From NCBI GenBank assembly GCA_002348385.1, contig DEBD01000007.1:1-42762 (forward strand): a DNA stretch of 42,762 nucleotides. Direction: 5' to 3'. The DNA is from Gammaproteobacteria bacterium UBA2965 (GTDB lineage Bacteria; Pseudomonadota; Gammaproteobacteria; Pseudomonadales; Azotimanducaceae). Positions 24,994 through 32,784 of this stretch are shown here, in pieces. Position 1 is the stretch's first letter. Every line of letters begins with the position of its first letter. Under the pieces are notes generated by a model. The model did not search any database and had not been told where the DNA came from. It saw only the letters and a list, made by a program, of their open reading frames with translations. Both the position numbers and the translations under genes were made by a program.

Positions 24994-25428
24994 ATGGCCG
25001 AATACCTACCACCAACGCTGGACTGGGTCCGCGAGCAGGTGGAGCTTTACGAAAGCAGTGGCGGCACCCAAGGCACCACGCTACTCGACACCGGCATGCC
25101 TTGCATCATCGTCACCCACGCGGGCAACAAGACGGGCGGCATTCGCAAGATCCCATTAATGCGGGTAAAGACTGAGGGCGGCTATGTGCTGGTGGGATCC
25201 ATGGGCGGCGCGCCCACCAATCCCTCCTGGGTATACAACCTGCGCGCCAATCCCGACGTTGAGATTCGCGACGCCACCGAGGTCTTCAAGATGATGGCCC
25301 GTGAGGTGCACGACGAAGACGAGCGACGGCAGTTGTGGGCGGCCAGTGCTGAGGCGTTCCCACCGTACAACGAGTACCAGTCCAAGACCACTCGACGGAT
25401 TCCCGTGTTCCTCGCGGAACCCGTGTGA
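24994..25428 (+). CDS. Deazaflavin-dependent nitroreductase-like (Ddn/DUF385) protein
   Basis: A 144-residue protein of the split-barrel flavin/deazaflavin family related to mycobacterial Ddn. Supporting segments are THAGNKTGGIRKIPLMRV (cofactor phosphate region), GGYVLVGSMGG and the signature PSWVYNLRANPDVEIR. Known relatives use reduced F420 to reduce enones, quinones or nitro groups, but some proteobacterial members may use FMN. ATG at 24994, with GGAGAAGCGAG just upstream, 20 bases after the SDR stop. Together with the monooxygenase at 18607 and the PPOX protein at 27649 it raises the possibility that the organism makes F420. Confidence 0.88.
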   Translation: MAEYLPPTLDWVREQVELYESSGGTQGTTLLDTGMPCIIVTHAGNKTGGIRKIPLMRVKTEGGYVLVGSMGGAPTNPSWVYNLRANPDVEIRDATEVFKMMAREVHDEDERRQLWAASAEAFPPYNEYQSKTTRRIPVFLAEPV

Positions 25429-25456
25429 CATTGCCGCGGACTACAGCCAGCGGCCC

Positions 25457-26263
25457 ATGACCATTCGCTTGGTTGCATTGGACATCGACGGCACCCTGCT
25501 CAAACCGGGCGCACCGGCGGATGCGCTGCCCGGAGAGCCGATCACCAGTGCGGTTAGAGCGCTTCGCGCCCGTGGCACGACCGTGGTCCTTGCCTCTGGA
25601 CGGATGTTCCCGGGTACTGCGAGCGTGGCGCGGCATCTTCACATCGACCAGCCACTCATCTGCCAGCAGGGTGCTTCCATTCACGATCACGACGGCCACC
25701 TGCGCCACGGCTATGCCATCGATCAGACCATTGCCTTGGAACTCCTCGATTACGCCAATGCCCACGACTGGCCCCTGGCCTGGTTCGATTCGCAGCGCTA
25801 TCTGGTCACCCGGCACTGCGAGCAGGCGCAGTTCTTCTCCGACGTCTCACTAATCGACATGGAGATTCACCCCCAGCCGCAGCTATCGGGAATTCGGGCA
25901 ACGGGCATCGACATCATCAGCTCGAAGGAGGAATCCGCCAAGGTGCATGCACAGATCGAACGGCGCTACGGGGGGCGTCTGTGCCTGCTGGACTTTCCAT
26001 CGGTAACCGCCGCGCACGATGCCCAGGCCAGCAAAGGCAACGCACTGAACCTGCTCTGCGAAGAGCTTGGCATCGCACAATCCGACGTACTGGCTATCGG
26101 CGACAGCGTGAACGACGTATCCATGCTGACCTGGGCGGGGCACAGTGCCGCACCGGCCCACTGCGACGATTATGCGCGCGCGGCGGCCGCGGAGATTCTG
26201 CCAGGCGACGGTGTCGACGGCGTAGCGGCCTTACTGAACTCGCTGCTTGAAGCTTCCGATTGA
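25457..26263 (+). CDS. HAD-superfamily phosphatase, Cof type
   Basis: A 268-residue Cof-type (IIB) HAD hydrolase. Motif I is ALDIDGTLL (nucleophile Asp9, acid Asp11), motif II is the ASGR region, motif III is Lys in SKGNALNLLCEELGI, and motif IV is IGDSVNDVSML. These enzymes dephosphorylate sugar phosphates, FMN or similar metabolites and are rarely pathway-specific. ATG at 25457 is 28 bases after the Ddn-like gene, so it is probably the last gene of the SDR operon. Downstream lies a gene-remnant region. Confidence 0.9.
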   Translation: MTIRLVALDIDGTLLKPGAPADALPGEPITSAVRALRARGTTVVLASGRMFPGTASVARHLHIDQPLICQQGASIHDHDGHLRHGYAIDQTIALELLDYANAHDWPLAWFDSQRYLVTRHCEQAQFFSDVSLIDMEIHPQPQLSGIRATGIDIISSKEESAKVHAQIERRYGGRLCLLDFPSVTAAHDAQASKGNALNLLCEELGIAQSDVLAIGDSVNDVSMLTWAGHSAAPAHCDDYARAAAAEILPGDGVDGVAALLNSLLEASD

Positions 26264-26287
26264 AAAGCTAAGGCCTGACCACTTCCG

Positions 26288-26401
26288 TCAGCCCAGCGTA
26301 GCCTGCAATCCGTAGTAAAACACCACTGCAAGGGCCGCGCCCACGGGTAAAGTGATTACCCAGGACATGAAGATAGTGCGCACCACGCTGGACGCGCCGG
26401 A
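26288..26401 (-). pseudogene. Remnant: C-terminus of a PiT-family phosphate transporter
   Basis: On the - strand about 37 codons ending at the TGA at 26288-26290 read like the last transmembrane helix of an inorganic phosphate (PiT) transporter: VVRTIFMSWVITLPVGAALA followed by a hydrophobic tail. Upstream in the same frame (above about 26400) similarity stops and the reading becomes meaningless antisense of an alpha/beta hydrolase. No other part of a transporter is present. I read it as a 3' gene fragment left by a deletion or rearrangement. Family assignment is by eye and moderately sure. Confidence 0.6.
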
Positions 26402-26858
26402 TCGGGTGCTGAGTCTCACCATGAGCGCCACCTCGGGCGGGATCGTCAACCCAAACCCTACCCCGGCGCTACAGAACCTGGCAGGTTCTTCCGCAAGCGA
26501 CACCAGCGGATTCAGCACCACGATGTCGCAGGCCACTCAGCAACGGCCAGAACTCATGCAGCTGTATGCGTCCATCGGCGCGTTCAATGTGCAGTTCGAG
26601 TGGTCCATTCTCAGCCGCCTGTTGGCGCCGGGAAACGCCATCGGGCTTGAACAGCTCGGCGCGGTGCAATGTCCCACGCTCTTCCTTGCGGGCTCAGAAG
26701 ACCCGCTGTTTCCGCCAGATCTACTGGCGACCTACGTACCACATTTCGGCAACGCGTCCATACAGGTGGTTCCAGACGCCGGCCACTCGCCCTATTTCGA
26801 GCAGCCCGAGGCGTTCAATGCGCATCTGGCGAGGCACCTGGAAGCCACCACGTCGTAA
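26394..26858 (+). pseudogene. Remnant: C-terminal half of an alpha/beta hydrolase
   Basis: From about 26394 the + frame reads like the part of an alpha/beta hydrolase after the nucleophile: PDRVLSLTMSATSGGI, then CPTLFLAGSEDPLFPPD (acid-loop Asp) and VVPDAGHSPYFEQPEAF (catalytic His). The N-terminal half with the GxSxG nucleophile is missing; the codons before it are antisense to a transporter fragment. An ATG at 26352 in frame could still make a 168-residue product, but it would have no catalytic serine. It converges with the EthD gene, whose stop is 13 bases away. Best read as a broken gene. Confidence 0.75.
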
Positions 26859-26871
26859 GGCGGTAGAACCG

Positions 26872-27645
26872 CTATCGGCGGTCGATGAACGTGTGTTCCT
26901 TGCCGAACAGAAACGTCGACCGCTGCATATCGATGAAATTGTGCTCGTCTTCGATGAAAGCGGCGTTGGCTCTGCGCGCCTCTTCGGTTCGCGGCGCCTG
27001 GCCAAGGTCCACCCACGCTTCGGCGTGCCCGAGGTAGGACTCCACCTCGGTGCCCCGCTGCGCTTGCAGCTGCGCATCCAGCACCGAATTAGCCCGGTGC
27101 ACCTGACGGTAGCAAAGGGTTCGGGTCGCCTCAGCATGGGACCGCACGATGGGACCATGGTGGGTCAGCCAATAGTGCCGAGCCTGCTCCTCGGACAGCT
27201 CCTGCTTATGCCGAAGCGGAAAGAACACCCGCACCACATTGCTCTTCACCCTGGCCACCACGTTCTCCGGTGCGGGATTAACCTGGGGGTACTCGTAGGC
27301 GAACCACAGCGGCGATTGCGGCAGGTCGATGAACTGCTTTTCGTCTTCCAGCAACACGGCCCCCGCCGCCTGACCGGCTGCGCTGCCCAGAGCCGCTTCG
27401 AGTTCGGCTTCGCTCCACCACCACAGTTCCGCCACGCCGTCGTAGTGGGCCTCCATGTCGCCGCGCGCCTGCTGCGCGGCCTCGTTCGAGCCGTCATCGA
27501 TGGTGTGGGTCTGCACGTACCGGAGCACATTCATGTCTTCAGCAAAGCTCGCCACCAGTGGGCCGTGCTTGCTGCGCCAATAGTCCTGAAATTGCTCCAG
27601 CGACAATCCGGGCTTCTTGCGTAACGCGAAAACCAATCTGATCAT
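26872..27645 (-). CDS. Double EthD-domain protein
   Basis: A 257-residue protein made of two EthD (dimeric alpha/beta barrel) domains. Residues 1-115 open with MIRLVFALRKKPGLSLEQF and YWRSKHGPLV; residues 130-257 open with VVRVFFPLRHKQELSEEQ and YWLTHHGPIV, a clear internal duplication of the YWxxxHGP signature. Single EthD domains are about 100 residues and dimerise, so the fusion may be a built-in dimer. EthD was first named from an ether-degradation P450 cluster; relatives cyclise or isomerise polyketide-like intermediates. ATG at 27645 lies three bases after the PPOX stop, so the two are cotranscribed. Confidence 0.9.
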   Translation of the reverse strand: MIRLVFALRKKPGLSLEQFQDYWRSKHGPLVASFAEDMNVLRYVQTHTIDDGSNEAAQQARGDMEAHYDGVAELWWWSEAELEAALGSAAGQAAGAVLLEDEKQFIDLPQSPLWFAYEYPQVNPAPENVVARVKSNVVRVFFPLRHKQELSEEQARHYWLTHHGPIVRSHAEATRTLCYRQVHRANSVLDAQLQAQRGTEVESYLGHAEAWVDLGQAPRTEEARRANAAFIEDEHNFIDMQRSTFLFGKEHTFIDRR

Positions 27646-27648
27646 GTC

Positions 27649-28098
27649 TTACGCCCGCCAGACTTTCTTGTTCATGGAGCCGAACATCTCGGAGAGTTCC
27701 ACCCGTGTGGGAGTGATCTTGACGGGTAGAAAGTTCGGGTCGTCCGGACCGGTGGAGCCAAACTGAGTGAGGTCGTAGTCGATGGCGCCCCAGGCATGGT
27801 TCTTGGTGGCCTGATCGGTAATCAGTGTCGCGCTCCCGCGCACCATCACGTGAACGAAATCTGGCGGCGCCACCTGGTATTGAATGTCCACGTTGTTGTT
27901 GGCGCGCAGCTGATTGGCTTTAGGCGAATCCGGACCCGTGGCAAACCACAAGACTTCGCCGTCCCAGGTAGGATGCACGATCCTCACGCGCGGCTCCTTG
28001 CCATCCACGGTAGCAATCGCGCACCAAACGGCCTTTTTGCAGGCCGCATCGACGGCGGCGAAAAACGCCTCCTTTTCCGCATCGGTCACTCGTGCCAT
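27649..28098 (-). CDS. Pyridoxamine-5'-phosphate-oxidase-like (PPOX) split-barrel flavoprotein
   Basis: A 149-residue single-domain split-barrel protein. Typical features are AVWCAIATVDGKEPRVRIVHPTW, then LWFATGPDSPKANQLRANNNV and FVHVMVRGSATLITD. Members bind FMN or F420 and reduce small molecules; true PdxH is longer and carries a separate C-terminal motif not seen here. ATG at 28098 with a strong GGAGG seven bases upstream. It heads a two-gene unit with the double EthD protein and is divergent from the sulfotransferase. Confidence 0.87.
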   Translation of the reverse strand: MARVTDAEKEAFFAAVDAACKKAVWCAIATVDGKEPRVRIVHPTWDGEVLWFATGPDSPKANQLRANNNVDIQYQVAPPDFVHVMVRGSATLITDQATKNHAWGAIDYDLTQFGSTGPDDPNFLPVKITPTRVELSEMFGSMNKKVWRA

Positions 28099-28246
28099 CG
28101 ATCATCCTCCTAATACTGCCGCCACCCAGCGCAGCGATTCGACCCACAGGGTAACCGATGCCATTGAGGCGAAGCCAACCGGCAATGGCGCATTCTGATA
28201 TGTTGGCGATCGATCGCTACAACGTCGGAGGAGCGGGCAGAGTCCA
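28099..28246. promoter_or_regulatory. Divergent promoter region with two palindromes
   Basis: These 148 bases separate the PPOX gene (-) and the sulfotransferase (+). They contain a nested inverted repeat, GCCATTG at 28160-28166 with CAATGGC at 28183-28189, and a perfect 12-base palindrome, GCGATCGATCGC, at 28206-28217, 29 bases upstream of the sulfotransferase ATG. Either could be an operator. A ribosome site GGAGGAG is at 28227-28233. No clear -35/-10 pair is seen. Confidence 0.35.
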
Positions 28247-29161
28247 ATGAGCGACCACACACAACCGAAACCCATTCGCAACGAAGAGCAGCTCGCCGCG
28301 CACATCAGCAGGCCCTTCGACGACGTCGCCATCGAGCGGCTGCAAACGAAGCTGACACCCACCGATGTGGTGATTTCCACCTTCCCCAAATGCGGCACTA
28401 CCTGGTCGGCGCAGATTGCCCATGGCCTCCGATCCGGCGGCGATATGAGTTTCGCTAACCTGGGCCAGGTATTTCCCTGGCTGGAGATGGGCCACTTCTT
28501 CGGACAGAATCTGGACAGCACCCGCGCCTTCGAACCCGCACTATTCAAATCTCATATGGAACTCTCCGAGCTGCCCCCCGGCGGCAAGATCATCAACATA
28601 ATCCGCAATCCGGGCGACACGCTGATGTCGTACTACAACTTCTGGGCCGACGTACTGTTCGACCGAGACGAAGTCAGCCTGGACATGATGGCGCGGCAGT
28701 TTTTCCTGCTGGAGCGAAGCGATGCACCGCGAAACATGTTCCAACTCAACTACTACCAGCACCTGGTGGACTTTCATACCACGGAATACGACGGGCCTGT
28801 GCTGTTCGTGGCCTACGAAGACCTGAAAGACGACCTACCCCTAGCGGTGCGACGCATCGCGCGCTTCATGGATGTGGACCTCAACGACGAGTTGCAAGCT
28901 AAGGTGACCCATCAGGCGTCGTTCGAGTTCATGTCCGCCCACCGGGAGAAGTTCAGCGAGCAGGTACCCAACGGCGTCATGGAAATGGTGGTGACCGGGC
29001 GCGTGGGCGACGCCGAAACGGGCTTGAGCGACCCGCTCAAAGAGCAGCTGCAAACAGCCTGGCAACGATATGTCAGCCCGCGGCTTGGCTACGCAGACTA
29101 TGCCGAGCTGCGAGCGGCCATCGGGCAAGAGATGCAGGACAGCAACGCCCGCGGCGCCTGA
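28247..29161 (+). CDS. PAPS-dependent sulfotransferase
   Basis: A 304-residue cytosolic-type sulfotransferase that would move sulfate from PAPS to a hydroxyl or amine. The 5'-phosphosulfate loop is FPKCGTTW (residues 46-53). The catalytic-base region is FKSHMEL with His103, and the 3'-phosphate motif is IRNPGDTLMSYYNF starting at Arg120. The C-terminal motif usually reading RKGxxGDWK is degraded here to GRVGDAETG, so PAPS binding at that edge may differ. ATG at 28247. It stands alone, divergent from PPOX-EthD and convergent with two sulfatase genes. Having sulfotransferase and sulfatases side by side suggests reversible sulfation of the substrate or detoxification. Confidence 0.9.
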   Translation: MSDHTQPKPIRNEEQLAAHISRPFDDVAIERLQTKLTPTDVVISTFPKCGTTWSAQIAHGLRSGGDMSFANLGQVFPWLEMGHFFGQNLDSTRAFEPALFKSHMELSELPPGGKIINIIRNPGDTLMSYYNFWADVLFDRDEVSLDMMARQFFLLERSDAPRNMFQLNYYQHLVDFHTTEYDGPVLFVAYEDLKDDLPLAVRRIARFMDVDLNDELQAKVTHQASFEFMSAHREKFSEQVPNGVMEMVVTGRVGDAETGLSDPLKEQLQTAWQRYVSPRLGYADYAELRAAIGQEMQDSNARGA

Positions 29162-29184
29162 CGAGGTTGACTGGGCAGGCATAA

Positions 29185-29199
29185 TCGCGGCAACCGCGA
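29185..29199. terminator. Short hairpin between convergent sulfotransferase and sulfatase genes
   Basis: TCGCGG-CAA-CCGCGA is a perfect 6-bp stem in the 55-base gap between the two convergent stop codons. There is no T-tract on either side, so it may only assist termination. Confidence 0.3.
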
Positions 29200-29216
29200 A
29201 ATGACTAACGCTGCGG

Positions 29217-31001
29217 CTATCGATGCAGTCGGGATAGCGGACGAACGCGCCGCCAGATCAGAACGAGCGCAACAACCAGGAGGAGCACAACGGTCAAGGG
29301 CGCGCCCCAGCGATCTGCAAGGCCGTTCAGCGCAATCTGCCTGAGCTGCTCGTAGCCCTCGGGCACTGGCAACACGCCGTTTTCCCGGGCGTATGCCTGA
29401 TACATGGACAACATACGCTCAAAGCGCTCGGGCTGAGTCTGGGAAAGGTCCACAGTCTCGCCGGGATCGCGCGCAATGTCATACAGGTGCCAGCGGCCGT
29501 CCCCCAACGGGGCACGATTCATCATGATTTTGTAGTTGCCCTGAAACAGCGCGGCGTTGCCTGCCAGCTCATAACCCACCGGATCCTCATCGCCATACAC
29601 ACGCTCCACGCGCCCATGGATCAGGCCCATCAAGCTGCGTCCGACCATGGGCTCCACGGCGCGGTCACCCAACTGCGCACCGGGTAGCTTGCCGCCCGCA
29701 AGCTCAATGATTGTCGGCGCGATGTCAGTGACATATGCAAACGCATCGGTCAATCCCTGCTGGGGAGAGATGGTGCTTCCGGAGACAATGAGAGGTACGC
29801 GCATGCCCCCTTCGCCCGCGTAGAACTTGTAGTAAGCCAGGGGACCGACCGCCGCGCTGGCGAAGCTCGCTCCGATGCTGTTGAAACTGCCCTTGAGTCC
29901 CAGAGTCTCGTAGGCGTTCTCGTAACCCATCCGGTCAAGCGCGAGCCGACTCGCAAGGGAGCGCGGTTGAGCCGATCCCGTAGGTTCCGCCCCATTATCC
30001 GAAGTGAAGATGAAGACCGTGTTGTGGAGCTGATCGGTAGCCTCTAGGTAAGCGACCAACCGCCCGATGTGGTAATCCATCGCCTCGACCATGCCAGCAT
30101 ACACAGCCATGCGCTTGGCGTTGTAGCGCTGTTGCTCCTCGCTGAGCCCATCCCAGTCGTCCGTCGACGCCATATCCACCATACCGCTGTCCGCTGGAAC
30201 CAGACCCAGGTCGATGGCGGCGGCCCGGCGCTGGCGTCGCAGCACGGGCCATCCTTTGTGATAAACGCCTTCGTACCGGTCGATGAACCTTTGGGGTGCC
30301 TGCACGGGAATATGCACTGCCATGAACGGCACATAGGCGAAGAACGGTTGAGCATCCCCGCGGTTGCCGTCGATGAACTCGATGGCCTTGTCTATGAGGA
30401 AGCGGCTGGAATAGAAGTCATCGGGCAGCTGTAGCGGCTCACCGTCGGCAAACCAGTTAGCCTTTTCGTAGATGGGCAGATAGGGCTTTTGCTCCCAGTT
30501 GTCTGCACCGGTATCCATCATCGCCACGGTGCGCTCAAAACCGCGCTGGCTCGGCAGCGTCCCAGGCGATTTGCCCAGGTGCCATTTGCCGGTGAGATAG
30601 GTGTGGTAACCCATCCGCCGCAGCAGGGTCGCTACCGTCACTACGTTATCGGTGAGCTCCCCCTTGTAATGCGGGTGCTCGCGCTGCTCAGGCGGCAGGG
30701 CTTCGGGAATGTTCGGCACGCCGTTGCGATGACTGTCCACCCCCGTGAGCAGCATCGCCCGCGAGGGCGCGCAGCTGGCCGCGGTGTGATAGTTGCTGAA
30801 GCGAATACCGCGCTGTGCCAGAGCGGACAGGGTGGGCGTGTTGATCTCGCTGCCATAAGGGCCGATATCCGTATACCCCACGTCATCGGCCAGAATCAGC
30901 ACGATGTTGGGCTGCTCCGCGGCGCCGCTAGTGGTTGTCAGCAGCGCGACAAGCAAGCCAACCGAAACGGCCAATATCCTGCACATCATTCGTCTACCCA
31001 T
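29217..31001 (-). CDS. Exported sulfatase (formylglycine type), C-terminally anchored
   Basis: A 594-residue arylsulfatase-family hydrolase that cleaves sulfate esters. A signal peptide covers residues 1-28. Metal-site aspartates are in LILADDVGYTD (Asp39, Asp40), and the maturation site is SCAPSRAMLLTG with Cys77 to be oxidised to formylglycine. TGKWHLG carries the conserved Lys/His. Unusually, the protein ends with a hydrophobic helix (LTVVLLLVVALVLIWRR) and a basic tail, so it may be held in the inner membrane facing the periplasm. The ATG overlaps the stop of the upstream sulfatase by one base (TGATG). No formylglycine-generating enzyme is in the window. Confidence 0.93.
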   Translation of the reverse strand: MGRRMMCRILAVSVGLLVALLTTTSGAAEQPNIVLILADDVGYTDIGPYGSEINTPTLSALAQRGIRFSNYHTAASCAPSRAMLLTGVDSHRNGVPNIPEALPPEQREHPHYKGELTDNVVTVATLLRRMGYHTYLTGKWHLGKSPGTLPSQRGFERTVAMMDTGADNWEQKPYLPIYEKANWFADGEPLQLPDDFYSSRFLIDKAIEFIDGNRGDAQPFFAYVPFMAVHIPVQAPQRFIDRYEGVYHKGWPVLRRQRRAAAIDLGLVPADSGMVDMASTDDWDGLSEEQQRYNAKRMAVYAGMVEAMDYHIGRLVAYLEATDQLHNTVFIFTSDNGAEPTGSAQPRSLASRLALDRMGYENAYETLGLKGSFNSIGASFASAAVGPLAYYKFYAGEGGMRVPLIVSGSTISPQQGLTDAFAYVTDIAPTIIELAGGKLPGAQLGDRAVEPMVGRSLMGLIHGRVERVYGDEDPVGYELAGNAALFQGNYKIMMNRAPLGDGRWHLYDIARDPGETVDLSQTQPERFERMLSMYQAYARENGVLPVPEGYEQLRQIALNGLADRWGAPLTVVLLLVVALVLIWRRVRPLSRLHR

Positions 31002-32656
31002 CAGTTCGGCCAGTAGATGTACTCGTCGTCATGCTCATAAGCCTGCCCACCATGCTTATCGATGCGCTGCGGCAAGTCCACCACCGACGGCCACATTGGG
31101 GGCGCCTGAGCCGCGTTGTGCGTATCCAGCAGGGCTTCCAGCTCGGCAACCATGGTCGGTGAACTCTCAGCCAGGTCGTTGCGTTCGGTCGGATCATCCG
31201 GCAGGTAAAACAGCCAGCGCTTGTCCATGTGTTGGGAGCGGATGAGCTTCCAGCTGTTATGCAACACAGTCTGCTGATGGCCCTGACGCCAGAACAGCGT
31301 CTCATGGGGCACCCCCGGCAGGTCGCCCACAACGAAGGGCATCAGGTCCACCCCATCGAGCTTGCGGTTCTGCGGAAGGCTTGCACCCGCGGCCGCAGCA
31401 ATGGTCTGGAATACATCCACGTGATGCACGGGTGCCTGATATACCGTGCCGGCTTGAATCCGCGCCGGCCAACGGGCCATGAACGGCACATGCAAGCCGC
31501 CTTCGAAGTGAGTGAGCTTCCAGCCGCGATACGGCTTGTTCACGTCCGCCAGCTGCACGTAGCTCGCGCCACCGTTGTCGCTTGTGAACACGATCAAGGT
31601 ATTCTCGTCCAGCCCCAACGCCGCCAATCTGGCCACAATCTCCCCCACGCTCCTGTCTACGGAATGAATCATGGCCGAGTACACCCGCAGGTGGTGGTCC
31701 TCAATATGCGCATACCGGTCGTAATCCGCACGCGTGGCCTGGAGCGGATTGTGAATACCCCAATGGGACAGAAATAGAAAAAACGGTCGGTGGCGATTGT
31801 TGTCGATCACCCTGAGCGCTTCGCGCGTAAAGTAGTCCGTGAGGTAGCCGTCGGGCTCGAACGGTTCGCTGCCGTTGAACTCCACCGCGTAGTGGGCGCT
31901 GGCCCACACCATGCGATCGATGGTCTCCGCGTCGCGTCGCGCGTTCACCACGTCGGGGTGATCCTCCGGCAGGTAGTACAAGCCTTCCATATACAGACTG
32001 TCGTCGAAGCCCTGATCCTCCGGCCGCAACCCGGGCGCCCCGCCCAGATGCCACTTGCCGATATGGGCCGTGTAGTAGCCTGCGTCTTTGAGCACCTCGG
32101 CAATGGTCACCTCTTCGGGGGGCATTCCCAGCTCGATCATGGGTGGCAACGAGCGGGCGGCTTCCGCATCGACCAGAGCCCGCAGTGGCGGCTGATCCAC
32201 ATCCTGCATCCACTGGATGAGCGTTGCCCCCACCCGGAAGACGGGGGTGAACTCGAAGCCGAACCGAGTCGAGTAGCGGCCGGTCACCAGACTCGCGCGG
32301 GAGGGTGCGCAGATCGCATTGGCTGCATAGCCGTTGGCGAACGTAACACCCGCGTGCGCCAGCGCGTCGATATGGGGGGTCAAGACCGTGCCATCGCCGG
32401 CGCCGCCGTTGTGCAACGAGATGTCGTTGAAGCCCATGTCATCGGTGAGAATGAGAATGATATTCGGTGGGCGGTCCGCGGGCGGCATTTCGGCAACCGC
32501 AGGCCCGGAAGCCCAATCAATAGGCTCGTTTTCAGCCACCGGCGAGACGACCTGCCGGAGTATCGGCGCCCCCCACACCAACAGATCGACACGGTTGTGC
32601 CACGTCACCGCGCACAACGACACCAGCACCCCGAGAGTGAGGCCCAGCTTGCTCAC
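31001..32656 (-). CDS. Exported sulfatase (formylglycine type)
   Basis: A 551-residue sulfatase. It begins with a hydrophobic N-terminal segment (LGLTLGVLVSLCAV), either a signal peptide or a membrane anchor. The core shows LILTDDMGFNDIS (Asp72, Asp73), ICAPSRASLVTGRYS with Cys116 as the formylglycine precursor, HIGKWHLGG, and VFTSDNGGASY near the second metal site. It is the first gene of a two-sulfatase operon and is clearly different in sequence from its partner, so two different sulfate esters, or two positions on one molecule, are likely. A good promoter lies upstream at 32745-32772 on the - strand. Confidence 0.93.
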   Translation of the reverse strand: MSKLGLTLGVLVSLCAVTWHNRVDLLVWGAPILRQVVSPVAENEPIDWASGPAVAEMPPADRPPNIILILTDDMGFNDISLHNGGAGDGTVLTPHIDALAHAGVTFANGYAANAICAPSRASLVTGRYSTRFGFEFTPVFRVGATLIQWMQDVDQPPLRALVDAEAARSLPPMIELGMPPEEVTIAEVLKDAGYYTAHIGKWHLGGAPGLRPEDQGFDDSLYMEGLYYLPEDHPDVVNARRDAETIDRMVWASAHYAVEFNGSEPFEPDGYLTDYFTREALRVIDNNRHRPFFLFLSHWGIHNPLQATRADYDRYAHIEDHHLRVYSAMIHSVDRSVGEIVARLAALGLDENTLIVFTSDNGGASYVQLADVNKPYRGWKLTHFEGGLHVPFMARWPARIQAGTVYQAPVHHVDVFQTIAAAAGASLPQNRKLDGVDLMPFVVGDLPGVPHETLFWRQGHQQTVLHNSWKLIRSQHMDKRWLFYLPDDPTERNDLAESSPTMVAELEALLDTHNAAQAPPMWPSVVDLPQRIDKHGGQAYEHDDEYIYWPN

Positions 32657-32714
32657 GACCCAACGGTCAACTTATGGTTAAACGGACTCAATTGACGCCC
32701 TGCTTCCAGCACGA

Positions 32715-32729
32715 TGTCCGCGCTGGACA
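32715..32729. promoter_or_regulatory. Candidate operator, TGTCC-N5-GGACA, over the GST promoter
   Basis: Perfect 5-bp inverted arms with a 5-base spacer. Its right arm overlaps the -35 hexamer of the + strand promoter, a position where a repressor would block transcription. The TetR at 36125-36829 of the same operon is an obvious candidate. Binding is inference. Confidence 0.35.
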
Positions 32730-32751
32730 ATTTTAATGCTTCGCATAATAT
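32724..32751 (+). promoter_or_regulatory. Predicted sigma70 promoter for the GST operon
   Basis: -35 TGGACA (32724-32729, five of six matches to consensus), 16-base spacer, -10 TAATAT (32746-32751, four of six). It lies in the only strongly AT-rich part of this gap and places the transcript start about 27 bases ahead of the GST ATG. Confidence 0.45.
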
Positions 32752-32772
32752 TAATGTAAGCCATTATTACAA
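32745..32772 (-). promoter_or_regulatory. Predicted sigma70 promoter for the sulfatase operon
   Basis: On the - strand, -35 TTGTAA (32772-32767), 16-base spacer and -10 TATTAT (32750-32745, five of six matches). It overlaps the -10 of the + strand promoter almost exactly, so the two directions may compete for polymerase. Confidence 0.45.
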
Positions 32773-32784
32773 GCGCGTCAGGAC

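Noticed and set aside
26288..26536. 82-residue small membrane protein
   Set aside because: Only the last third resembles a transporter helix; the rest is antisense to an alpha/beta hydrolase, so it is a gene remnant.
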